Source of the DNA: Opitutales bacterium
Lineage (GTDB): Bacteria > Verrucomicrobiota > Verrucomicrobiia > Opitutales > Oceanipulchritudinaceae
NCBI GenBank assembly: GCA_007123395.1
Contig: SKLD01000171.1
Location: 1 to 6,615, forward strand
Length of the DNA: 6,615 nt
Direction: 5' to 3'
The notes beneath the pieces are model-generated. The model worked only from the letters and a program-made list of their open reading frames with translations, made no database searches and had not been told where the DNA came from. Shown in pieces: positions 1 through 5,537 of this stretch (the stretch's first letter is position 1; each line of letters opens with the position of its first letter). The translations under genes were made by a program, and so were the position numbers.

Positions 1-627
1 GAGAGCGTTGAAGTAGTCCGCATCCCGAAAATAGAGACGGTGTTCGGGATCATAGAGAAAGTCCGTCGCATCCCACCAGAGATCGTCCAGTTCCCGCAGG
101 TAGACATCATCTTCACGTAAGGCGGCCAACTGCGCCCAAACCGGCGGCGACATAAAGAGGGCGTCACACCAGTTGTAGATTTGCCTGCCGGGAATCGGCT
201 GCGCGATCATGTTGCTGAAGATCTGGTTGACGTGCATGAGCCGGATGGGAGAGGCGTCCGCGTCCTCAAGGAAAAGATTGATGTAGGTCTCGCCGATGAG
301 GTGGTTGTCCGCGTGCCGCCACTGGAGTTGATTCACCGTCAACATTCTCCAACTATGGTCCTCCGCGATCTCCCTGAGCAGATCGATGTATTCACTCCTG
401 CCGGTGGCGCGGTACAATTCCATCACGCCGGTATAAAATGTAGCGTGTTTCCATCCGATAATGCTCTGATTGCGGTGCGGTTCCAAGCGTTCCGCCTGCC
501 ATGCGTAGACTTGGTCCAGCGTTTCGTAAATATGGGCGGGGGACGTGATCGCCGTCCCGCCTGCATGCGGTAGCGCCGCCAGAAAAACGAGGCGGAGAAT
601 CCGCGGGTTGAGAAACTTAATTTTCAT
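1..627 (-). CDS. GH105-type unsaturated uronyl hydrolase, N-terminal part (cut by window edge)
   Basis: An open frame of 209 codons runs from an ATG at 627-625 to the window edge without a stop, so the 3' end lies outside. GH105 enzymes remove the 4,5-unsaturated uronic acid that polysaccharide lyases leave at the non-reducing end of oligosaccharides. Seen in the translation: RHADNHLIGETY at about residues 105-115, NWCDALFM at 152-159 followed by SPPVWAQLA, and YDPEHRLYFRD at 192-202. These match the (alpha/alpha)6-barrel GH105/GH88 pattern; by comparison with YteR-type enzymes D107 and D155 are the likely catalytic aspartates. GH105 proteins are usually about 350-400 residues, so roughly half to two thirds is present. 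The first 29 residues look like a signal peptide, with K and R residues, then a hydrophobic LVFLAALP stretch, then small residues, so export is likely. The gene lies 37 bases after GH43 and is the fourth in the cluster. No Shine-Dalgarno sequence is evident. GH88 is a less likely alternative. Confidence 0.85.
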   Translation of the reverse strand, partial: MKIKFLNPRILRLVFLAALPHAGGTAITSPAHIYETLDQVYAWQAERLEPHRNQSIIGWKHATFYTGVMELYRATGRSEYIDLLREIAEDHSWRMLTVNQLQWRHADNHLIGETYINLFLEDADASPIRLMHVNQIFSNMIAQPIPGRQIYNWCDALFMSPPVWAQLAALREDDVYLRELDDLWWDATDFLYDPEHRLYFRDADYFNAL

Positions 628-664
628 GAAGGGTGATCCGGAGGATGGGTTGCATTTCTTTAGT

Positions 665-1597
665 TTAATTTCCATTACACGGCGTTGACGGCGTGGTCAC
701 TGCGTTCAGACTCATTCGTAAGGGGAGGATACTGCCGTCCTCTCCGTATTCGACCTTGCTGATCCAAAAGTCACGGAAGTAACGGTTACCGGAGAAGCAC
801 ATTTCGCAGTAGGCGAAATACCATTGCCCGCGCCACTCGAAGAACGATCCGTGCCGTCCCTGCGTCGGGCCGTGTGGCCACGTGCTTCCGCGAAAGGCCT
901 CGTCCAAAAGCTCCGGGGAGACGATGCATCCGCGGTATTTGTAGGGGCCGTGGAGGTGTTTCGAGACGGCGTAGTAAGCGCCCCAAGAGAGGTAATGTAG
1001 ATCGCCGCGCTTGTGCAGAAAAACTTTATCGTCTGTCTTGCCTTTGCCGTAGGGGCCCTCCGCGTGGAGAATTTCGATCGGTCTTGGCGGCTCGGCAAGC
1101 GAGCGCATGTCATCGCTCATTTTGGCGATGTAGTATTTCCAGACGCCGAAAAGGATGTAGACGTCCCCGTCTTCATCGGTGAAGAAACAGGGGTCGTAGG
1201 CCGCCGTGCCGACACTCTTGTCGGGCACCAACGGGCCCCCGAGATAGTCCTCCCATGGACCTGCCGGATTCGAAGCGCGGACGACACCGATCTGATGCAG
1301 GTCGTTCGTCTGGTCCACTTCCGAGAAGGCCCAGTAGAACATACTGTCCTTCTTCACGGCATCCGTCGCCCAACAACCGTCGAACTTTCTTCCGATGTAG
1401 GTGTCCTCCGGTCGAAGCGTGTAGACGTGCGTCCAGTGCAAGAGATCGTCGGATGCCCAGATCTGCCAGTCCGGCATGACAAACCGGTTGTTTTCCGGCG
1501 AAGCATCACGTGAGGCGAAGAGGTAGGCCGTGTCGTCGAAAATCTTGATATGCGGATCGGTCAGACCCTTTCCGATGAGGTTGATGGCGGGTTTCAT
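665..1597 (-). CDS. GH43-family glycoside hydrolase (five-bladed beta-propeller)
   Basis: This is a 310-residue inverting glycosidase of the GH43 type, a family that includes beta-xylosidases, alpha-L-arabinofuranosidases and galactosidases. The three expected acidic residues are visible: D14 in GLTDPH (general base), D135 in AAYDPCFF followed by DEDGDVYILFG (pKa modulator), and E180 in AEGPYGKGK (general acid). GRHGSFFEWRGQWYFAY at about 247-263 carries the late histidine (H249) and aromatic strand typical of the family. The frame is open up to 1723, but that would add 42 residues that overlap the sulfatase and resemble neither a domain nor a signal peptide. The ATG at 1597-1595 puts the DPH motif at the usual place and has GGAG 10 bases upstream, so it is preferred. 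No signal peptide is visible, which suggests a cytoplasmic or otherwise non-classically located enzyme. The gene is 25 bases after the sulfatase stop and probably co-transcribed. Subfamily and substrate cannot be assigned by eye. Confidence 0.87.
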   Translation of the reverse strand: MKPAINLIGKGLTDPHIKIFDDTAYLFASRDASPENNRFVMPDWQIWASDDLLHWTHVYTLRPEDTYIGRKFDGCWATDAVKKDSMFYWAFSEVDQTNDLHQIGVVRASNPAGPWEDYLGGPLVPDKSVGTAAYDPCFFTDEDGDVYILFGVWKYYIAKMSDDMRSLAEPPRPIEILHAEGPYGKGKTDDKVFLHKRGDLHYLSWGAYYAVSKHLHGPYKYRGCIVSPELLDEAFRGSTWPHGPTQGRHGSFFEWRGQWYFAYCEMCFSGNRYFRDFWISKVEYGEDGSILPLRMSLNAVTTPSTPCNGN

Positions 1598-1622
1598 TGC
1601 ATGGTTGCTCCGTGTGAAGCAA

Positions 1623-3164
1623 TTACACCGGGCCGCTATTGAGTGGGTTGACTTTCGCAGCCGCGCCCGGTTGGCGGGGAATGGCGTAGCCGCGGATGTT
1701 TTCCGGCAACCCTGCAGCCTCATCCTGGTAAAGCAATCCGGCGTCGGGGTCCGAACGCAGGTAATCCATATTCAGGGGCGGATGATCCCGCCAGCGCAGC
1801 GCCGTTTCGTCGGCTTCGACGGCCTCGTCATCCCCCTCGCTGTGGAGGTATTGCAGGAGGGCGGCTTTCAACTCGCGGTGAGCGGCCTCGGCCGATGCGT
1901 CTTCGATCCGGTTTACACCCTCCGCCGGAACGTCGCTTCGTGCGAACAATAGTTCCTTTCCATCCCCGGCGGAGTAGATGTATTTCCACTCAACCGAAGC
2001 GATCAAATAGATCGCCCGGCGGCCCTTGCCGAACTGGGAGTAGACGAATTGACGGTCGCTCCGTCCCGCCGCCACCGTTTGCAGGGCAACCCCGTCGCAG
2101 TCGTCCGCCTCCGCGCCTGCGGCAGCAAGCATGGTAGGCAGCACATCGACAAGGCTCGTCGGCTCGTCGATTCGTTTGTCGGCCGGGAACACGCCGGGCT
2201 GACGAACGATGAAAGGCACGCGCGCCGATGCGTCGTGCATGCTGCGTTTGCCGTAGCAGCCGTAGTCGCCGAGGTATTCGCCGTGGTCGGAACTGAAAAG
2301 GATCAAAGTATCGTCGAGGATACCTCGGTCTTCGAGTTCCCTGAGCATCCGGCCGATTTGGTAATCGACATAAGAGATCGTGGCATAGTAATAGGACTGG
2401 ATCATCCGCTCGAGATTTCTGTCCCGTCCGTTGTCCCGCCACTTGAAGCGGTTTTGCGCGTGATTGACGTAGGTCAGCAGTTCATCCCTGTTTTCCGGAT
2501 TGAAGGGCGCCGGCATTGTGTCCGGCGGGTAAAGCTTCGTCCACGGCGTCGGGGGGGTGAGCGGGGGATGCGGGTGGATGAAACTCGACATCATGAACCA
2601 TGGGCTTCCCTCCGCCTCAAGCTCCCGGATTTTTTCAATGCTCCGGTCCGCGATCCACTCCGTGGGATGATCGCCGTTCTGGAATCTCGAAGGTTGCGGA
2701 ATGTAGTACATCGGCCCGCGTTCGCCATGCGCCTCCGCCGGATTGAGACCGCGGCGGACAAGGTGTGAGCGGTAGTCGTCGCGTGCGTAGTCATTGACGA
2801 TCTCTTCCTGCGTCACCCGTTCATCAAAGCCGCGTTTCGCCTGTGCGTCCGGGGTGAAGTGGCATTTGCCGACAGCTACCGTACGATATCCGGCGGTAGC
2901 CAATAGGGCGGGAAGGGAGCGACCGTTGTCCGGCATCATTGCCTCGTTGTCGAAGACCCCGGTTTTCTGCGGGTAAATCCCGTAATGCATGCTGCAGCGG
3001 GCCGGCACACAAACCGGCGAAGGTGAGTAACAGCGTGTGAACGACGTTCCCTCCCGCACCAGACGGTCGAGCGCCGGGGTTTGGATGACTTCGTTGCCGA
3101 GCGCGCGGATTGTGTCCGCCCGTTGCATATCGGTGAAGAGGAGCAGGATGTTTGGTCTTTTCAT
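1623..3164 (-). CDS. Type I (formylglycine-dependent) sulfatase, S1 family
   Basis: This is a 513-residue sulfatase of the alkaline phosphatase fold, expected to hydrolyse a sulfate ester on a carbohydrate. The active-site signature CVPARCSMHYG at residues 52-62 fits C-x-P-x-R-x5-G. C52 is the residue converted to formylglycine by a maturation enzyme (not in this window) and R56 stabilises it. Other expected residues are visible: D12 (LLLFTDMQ) and D293-H294 (SSDHGEYLGD) for the calcium site, K100 and H102 (VGKCHF), H197 (SFIHPHPPLTPP) and K306 (YGKRSMHD). The length is normal. The protein begins directly with the first beta strand (KRPNILLLF), with no signal peptide, unlike many carbohydrate sulfatases. 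Its ATG overlaps the stop of the upstream dehydrogenase as ATGA, indicating translational coupling. The neighbouring GH43 and GH105 genes point to a sulfated, uronate-containing glycan. It resembles the arylsulfatase A / iduronate-2-sulfatase-like group, but the S1 subfamily and the sulfate position removed cannot be told from sequence reading. Confidence 0.95.
   Translation of the reverse strand: MKRPNILLLFTDMQRADTIRALGNEVIQTPALDRLVREGTSFTRCYSPSPVCVPARCSMHYGIYPQKTGVFDNEAMMPDNGRSLPALLATAGYRTVAVGKCHFTPDAQAKRGFDERVTQEEIVNDYARDDYRSHLVRRGLNPAEAHGERGPMYYIPQPSRFQNGDHPTEWIADRSIEKIRELEAEGSPWFMMSSFIHPHPPLTPPTPWTKLYPPDTMPAPFNPENRDELLTYVNHAQNRFKWRDNGRDRNLERMIQSYYYATISYVDYQIGRMLRELEDRGILDDTLILFSSDHGEYLGDYGCYGKRSMHDASARVPFIVRQPGVFPADKRIDEPTSLVDVLPTMLAAAGAEADDCDGVALQTVAAGRSDRQFVYSQFGKGRRAIYLIASVEWKYIYSAGDGKELLFARSDVPAEGVNRIEDASAEAAHRELKAALLQYLHSEGDDEAVEADETALRWRDHPPLNMDYLRSDPDAGLLYQDEAAGLPENIRGYAIPRQPGAAAKVNPLNSGPV
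3161..3164 (-). other. ATGA stop/start overlap coupling dehydrogenase and sulfatase
   Basis: The dehydrogenase stop TGA (3163-3161) shares bases with the sulfatase start ATG (3164-3162). No strong Shine-Dalgarno sequence precedes the sulfatase start, so re-initiation by the terminating ribosome is the likely way the sulfatase is translated. This supports a single transcript and linked production of the two proteins. Confidence 0.9.
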
Positions 3165-4204
3165 ACGAGTTCATGTTGGAGCCCCCTGATAAAGGAAGGC
3201 TTCCGCACCATTTCCCGGGTGACTTCGCCGCGGAGGGGTTCGCCGTCCAAATACCGTCGCACTTCTTCGGTTACATAGCGGCCCAAGCGGTACGATTCGT
3301 TCGCCATCGACCCGGCGAGGTGCGGCGTGAGGACGACATTGTCCAGTTGCAATAGTGTGCAGTCCGCCTCCGGCGGCTCCGGATCGGTGACGTCAATACA
3401 GGCGTAAACATCAGACCTCTCTTGCAGAAATCTTTCAAGATCACGCTGATTGATAACACAACCCCGCGACGTGTTGATCAAAGTGGCATTTCGCTTCATC
3501 AACCGCAGCAGGTCACGTCCGATTAATCCTTTGGGATAAGCGTTGTTCCATAGGTGAATGGAAATCACGTCGCTCTCTGAAAAGAGGGTCTCCCGGTCGA
3601 CCAGTTTTATGCCCAGCAATTCGCACTCCGCTTCACTGACACGGTCGTCCGTGGCGATGATGTTGATGTCAAAATCCCTCAAGAGGTGACATAATCTCCG
3701 GGAAATCTGGCCGATGGAAAGAAGCCCGAGGGTCGACCGGTACGTGCCCGCGACCGGCTTGTTGCAACCCCACAGATCCGGTCTATGTGTCTTTGTCAGG
3801 CGCATGTATTCCCAGCCCCGCTTGAGACTGAAAACGGTTTGTGCGAGAACAAATTCCGCGACGGACTTCGCGTTTGCCTCATTAGCCGAGGAGATCCGGA
3901 TACCGCGGTCCCACGCTTCGTCCGACATGATTCCGGTAACGTCGCCGGCGGCGTAGAAATAAGCTTCCAAATTGGGCATGGCCTCAAGGAACCGGGGGCT
4001 CAGCTTCAGCCCGCCCCAGGTCGAGAAGACCATCCGCGCTTCACTCAACGCCCTGCGGTGTTCTTTCCAATTTGCTTCGTCTATCCTCGTCGGATACACC
4101 CGGGTCATTTTGGCAAGGCGCATGCGCTCCTCGCCGCTATAGACGCGGTCGCGGTTTTCCTTCGAACAAAAATAGACCCCGAAATTCTTTCGTCGGTTCG
4201 GCAT
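3161..4204 (-). CDS. D-2-hydroxyacid dehydrogenase family protein with altered nucleotide-binding motif
   Basis: This 347-residue protein has the layout of NAD-dependent D-isomer 2-hydroxyacid dehydrogenases, which interconvert 2-keto acids and D-2-hydroxy acids. The helix before the Rossmann domain reads NAKSVAEFVLA (111-121). The catalytic trio is present: R247 in INTSRGCVI, E276 in DVTDPEPPE and H295 in LTPHLAGS. The strand after the glycine loop ends in D186-D187, which suggests NAD rather than NADP. The glycine loop itself reads LLSIGQISRRL, so the usual GxGxxG is SxGxxS (S163, G165, S168), which is unusual. The start is fixed on its upstream side: an in-frame TAA directly precedes the ATG at 4204-4202. 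No Shine-Dalgarno sequence is evident there. A later ATG at 4123 has GAGGAG just upstream but would remove the first conserved beta strand. It is the first gene of the four-gene cluster and overlaps the sulfatase by 4 bases. Oxidation or reduction of a sugar acid derived from the glycan is possible but unproven. Confidence 0.9.
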   Translation of the reverse strand: MPNRRKNFGVYFCSKENRDRVYSGEERMRLAKMTRVYPTRIDEANWKEHRRALSEARMVFSTWGGLKLSPRFLEAMPNLEAYFYAAGDVTGIMSDEAWDRGIRISSANEANAKSVAEFVLAQTVFSLKRGWEYMRLTKTHRPDLWGCNKPVAGTYRSTLGLLSIGQISRRLCHLLRDFDINIIATDDRVSEAECELLGIKLVDRETLFSESDVISIHLWNNAYPKGLIGRDLLRLMKRNATLINTSRGCVINQRDLERFLQERSDVYACIDVTDPEPPEADCTLLQLDNVVLTPHLAGSMANESYRLGRYVTEEVRRYLDGEPLRGEVTREMVRKPSFIRGLQHELV

Positions 4205-4275
4205 TTAAAGGGAGTGGAAATCAATCGGGCATGACGGTATCGGCGACCTTTCGGCTGACCACAATACCGGAATCG

Positions 4276-4286
4276 TAATTGTAGGA
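4276..4286. repeat. 11-base repeat TAATTGTAGGA, copy 1
   Basis: On the plus strand TAATTGTAGGA is identical to 5368-5378, in the other intergenic region of the window and in the same orientation. In both places GTAGGA is followed by an inverted repeat. The GTAG start followed by a hairpin recalls bacterial REP sequences, but with two short copies this is only a suggestion. Confidence 0.45.
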
Positions 4287-4312
4287 GTCCCCACCCAAAC
4301 GGGCTGGTGAGA

Positions 4313-4330
4313 GCGGACATGCTCGTCCGC
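4313..4330. repeat. 18-base inverted repeat GCGGAC-N6-GTCCGC
   Basis: Six-base arms (4313-4318 and 4325-4330) are perfect reverse complements separated by ATGCTC. The element lies about 110 bases upstream of the dehydrogenase start, so it could be an operator for a regulator of the cluster. It could equally be the stem of a REP-like element beginning at the GTAGGA at 4281-4286. No T-rich tract follows on either strand, so it does not look like an intrinsic terminator. Confidence 0.4.
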
Positions 4331-4396
4331 GACGCTCTTCCTGACCTGCATGGCAATGGCTCTTCGTGTCATGGGCTTTTTCGCACGGACGAGGAA

Positions 4397-4433
4397 TGAA
4401 AAAAGCGGCCCCGCCGCGGAGGCGGGACCGCTT
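4397..4433 (-). terminator. Intrinsic terminator of the PEP-CTERM gene
   Basis: Read on the minus strand, a 13-base-pair stem (arms 4433-4421 and 4415-4403, one G-U pair in the RNA) closes a 5-base loop, TCCGC. The 3' arm runs into six T residues (4404-4399). The stem begins 30 bases after the stop of the PEP-CTERM gene. Stem, short loop and T tract make this a classic rho-independent terminator acting in the minus direction; the plus strand lacks a T tract after the stem. It separates the PEP-CTERM transcript from the four-gene cluster downstream. Confidence 0.92.
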
Positions 4434-4463
4434 CGTGAAATATGAAACGATGCGGAAACAGGT

Positions 4464-5282
4464 TTACCGCCGCCGCCGAAGCAACACCAGTCCTAAGCCG
4501 ACGATGGCGGCGATGATCGCGTAGCTTTTTGGTTCGGGTATGGCGGAAATACTGTCTCCGGTACGCACTTCGTAGTTGTCGATTTGCATTGTCGGACCGG
4601 GGTCGGCTGCGGCAACTCCAGTTAGGAACCAAGTGCGGCCGATGCCCGCTGTTGTCTTGATTTCCGCTTCGTAAGATCCGATCAGCGTGTTGTTGACATA
4701 CATGGCAAAGTGCTGAGGCAGCAGGCTGACCATGGTGCCGTCTTGGTCATACGTGATACTGTCGCCACCTTCCGCGGCCGCGTTAATAACTAAGTTCACT
4801 GAAAACGGCGTATCGACACCGACGTCCACTGAATCGTAGACGGTGTTTCCGGAGCCGAAGGCAATTCTGCCGTCGTAGGTTAAGCGAGCATTGACGACGG
4901 CTTGCAGACCACCGGCAAGACTTGCGGTAGGGCTGCCGAGACGCCATAGGTTCTGGCTTCCCTCGGGTGCGCCGGACTCAATCAGACCATCAAAATTGAA
5001 CTGCACGCCTGAATCAAAAGTCGCGTGGAACCGAAGCGTGGCGCGGGAACTGTCCGTGTCCCAAAATCTCAGCGCATCGCCGTCCAAGCCGGAATCGCTC
5101 ATCACTCCCCAGCCCGAACCCTCCAGCGGATCCGGAATGGGAGTGGTTTCGGCCGTGCCGCCGCCGCCGAAAACACCTTGATCGCCGGCGTTCGAGAATA
5201 AGTTGAAGACATTCGCTTGGGCCGCAACCGCTGCGCACATCGAGACAATAATGGGAATGAAGATAGTATTTCGTTTTTTCAT
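4464..5282 (-). CDS. PEP-CTERM sorting-domain secreted protein of unknown function
   Basis: This 272-residue exported protein has a clear signal peptide: K2-K3-R4, a hydrophobic core at about 7-20, and a likely cut after A23 in AAQA-N. At the C-terminus IPEP (248-251) is followed by a hydrophobic segment (about 254-268) and four arginines (269-272). This is the PEP-CTERM signal recognised by an exosortase, which processes and anchors or releases proteins at the cell surface in exopolysaccharide-producing bacteria. No exosortase gene is in the window. The middle part (about 55-240) is glycine-, serine- and aspartate-rich with alternating strand-like segments, FRFHATFD-type patterns and a late MQIDNYEV motif. 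It suggests a beta-sandwich of the lectin/laminin-G kind, but I do not recognise a named domain. It appears to be transcribed alone, with its own candidate promoter and a strong terminator. No Shine-Dalgarno sequence precedes the ATG; this start gives a complete signal peptide. Confidence 0.9.
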   Translation of the reverse strand: MKKRNTIFIPIIVSMCAAVAAQANVFNLFSNAGDQGVFGGGGTAETTPIPDPLEGSGWGVMSDSGLDGDALRFWDTDSSRATLRFHATFDSGVQFNFDGLIESGAPEGSQNLWRLGSPTASLAGGLQAVVNARLTYDGRIAFGSGNTVYDSVDVGVDTPFSVNLVINAAAEGGDSITYDQDGTMVSLLPQHFAMYVNNTLIGSYEAEIKTTAGIGRTWFLTGVAAADPGPTMQIDNYEVRTGDSISAIPEPKSYAIIAAIVGLGLVLLRRRR

Positions 5283-5305
5283 ATTGGTTGGTTTTGGGTT
5301 AACGG

Positions 5306-5333
5306 TTTATATTGTTCCTTGTGACGTTGTCCC
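5306..5333 (-). promoter_or_regulatory. Candidate sigma-70-type promoter of the PEP-CTERM gene
   Basis: On the minus strand GGGACA (5333-5328, four of six matches to TTGACA) is followed after 16 bases by TATAAA (5311-5306, five of six to TATAAT). Transcription would begin near 5299, leaving a leader of about 17 bases, rich in A and C and without a ribosome-binding sequence. The position is well suited to the gene, but the -35 match is modest. Confidence 0.45.
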
Positions 5334-5367
5334 GGAAATTGGCAGCGCCTCAAATTCCATCAACCCC

Positions 5368-5378
5368 TAATTGTAGGA
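5368..5378. repeat. 11-base repeat TAATTGTAGGA, copy 2
   Basis: This copy is identical to 4276-4286 and in the same orientation. It directly adjoins the inverted-repeat cluster at 5378-5464. Together the two copies flank the PEP-CTERM gene on both sides. Confidence 0.45.
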
Positions 5379-5464
5379 TGCGGCACCGACCCGCTCCTGT
5401 ATGATTGAGGCCGCATGGACTGCTGCGGCGGAGTGTGATCCCGGCTGCCGGGGCGGAGCCCGCC
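5378..5464. repeat. Cluster of inverted repeats, REP-like
   Basis: ATGCGGC (5378-5384) pairs with GCCGCAT (5410-5416) across 25 bases. GCCGCA (5410-5415) can instead pair with TGCGGC (5424-5429) around an 8-base loop. CCCGG (5440-5444) pairs with CCGGG (5448-5452), and GGCGG (5452-5456) with CCGCC (5460-5464), each with a 3-base loop. Some are mutually exclusive. They follow GTAGGA directly, as stems follow GTAG in REP elements. They may instead simply reflect high GC content or help end the ispG transcript. Confidence 0.4.
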
Positions 5465-5537
5465 GTAACCGGATGGATGTGCTGGATACCGGATCTTTCA
5501 CCGGTTCGTTAGCAACTTGTCCGCGCGCGAAAGCAAC

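Larger units (their letters stand above)
4205..4396. other. Intergenic region upstream of the sulfatase/glycosidase cluster
   Basis: These 192 bases lie between the terminator of the PEP-CTERM gene and the dehydrogenase start, so they should hold the promoter of the four-gene cluster. I could not identify convincing -35/-10 boxes. The region contains an 11-base sequence also found at 5368-5378, an 18-base inverted repeat (4313-4330) and a 55-codon open frame on the minus strand (4372-4205) that ends in TAA directly against the dehydrogenase ATG. The frame has no recognisable motif, so it is not called as a gene. Confidence 0.6.
5283..5537. other. Intergenic region with hairpins between ispG and the PEP-CTERM gene
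   Basis: These 255 bases hold no gene that I can support. From the ispG side they contain a weak hairpin (ACCGG 5488-5492 with CCGGT 5501-5505), three GC-rich hairpins and a longer inverted repeat (5378-5464), the second copy of the 11-base repeat, and the candidate promoter of the PEP-CTERM gene. None of the hairpins is followed by a T tract in the minus direction, so no intrinsic terminator for ispG is evident. Confidence 0.6.

Noticed and set aside
181..573. A 130-codon open frame on the plus strand
   Set aside because: It is antisense to the GH105 gene, whose minus-strand reading has clear family motifs and runs open to the window edge.
1013..1513. A 166-codon open frame on the plus strand
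   Set aside because: It is antisense to the GH43 gene and shows no domain; other plus-strand frames at 1530-1952, 3785-4234 and 5772-6275 were rejected for the same reason.
1598..1723. Longer start for the GH43 gene at 1723
   Set aside because: The 42 extra residues overlap the sulfatase 3' end in another frame and look like neither a domain nor a signal peptide; the ATG at 1597 has GGAG upstream and puts the DPH motif at the normal position.
2049..2768. A 239-codon open frame on the plus strand
   Set aside because: It lies wholly antisense to the sulfatase, whose reading carries all catalytic motifs. The plus-strand translation shows no recognisable domain.
4278..4283. TACAAT as a -10 box for the dehydrogenase operon
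   Set aside because: No acceptable -35 box stands 15-19 bases upstream, and the hexamer lies inside the repeated 11-base sequence.
5488..5505. ACCGG/CCGGT hairpin as an ispG terminator
   Set aside because: The stem is only five base pairs with an eight-base loop and no T tract follows on the minus strand.
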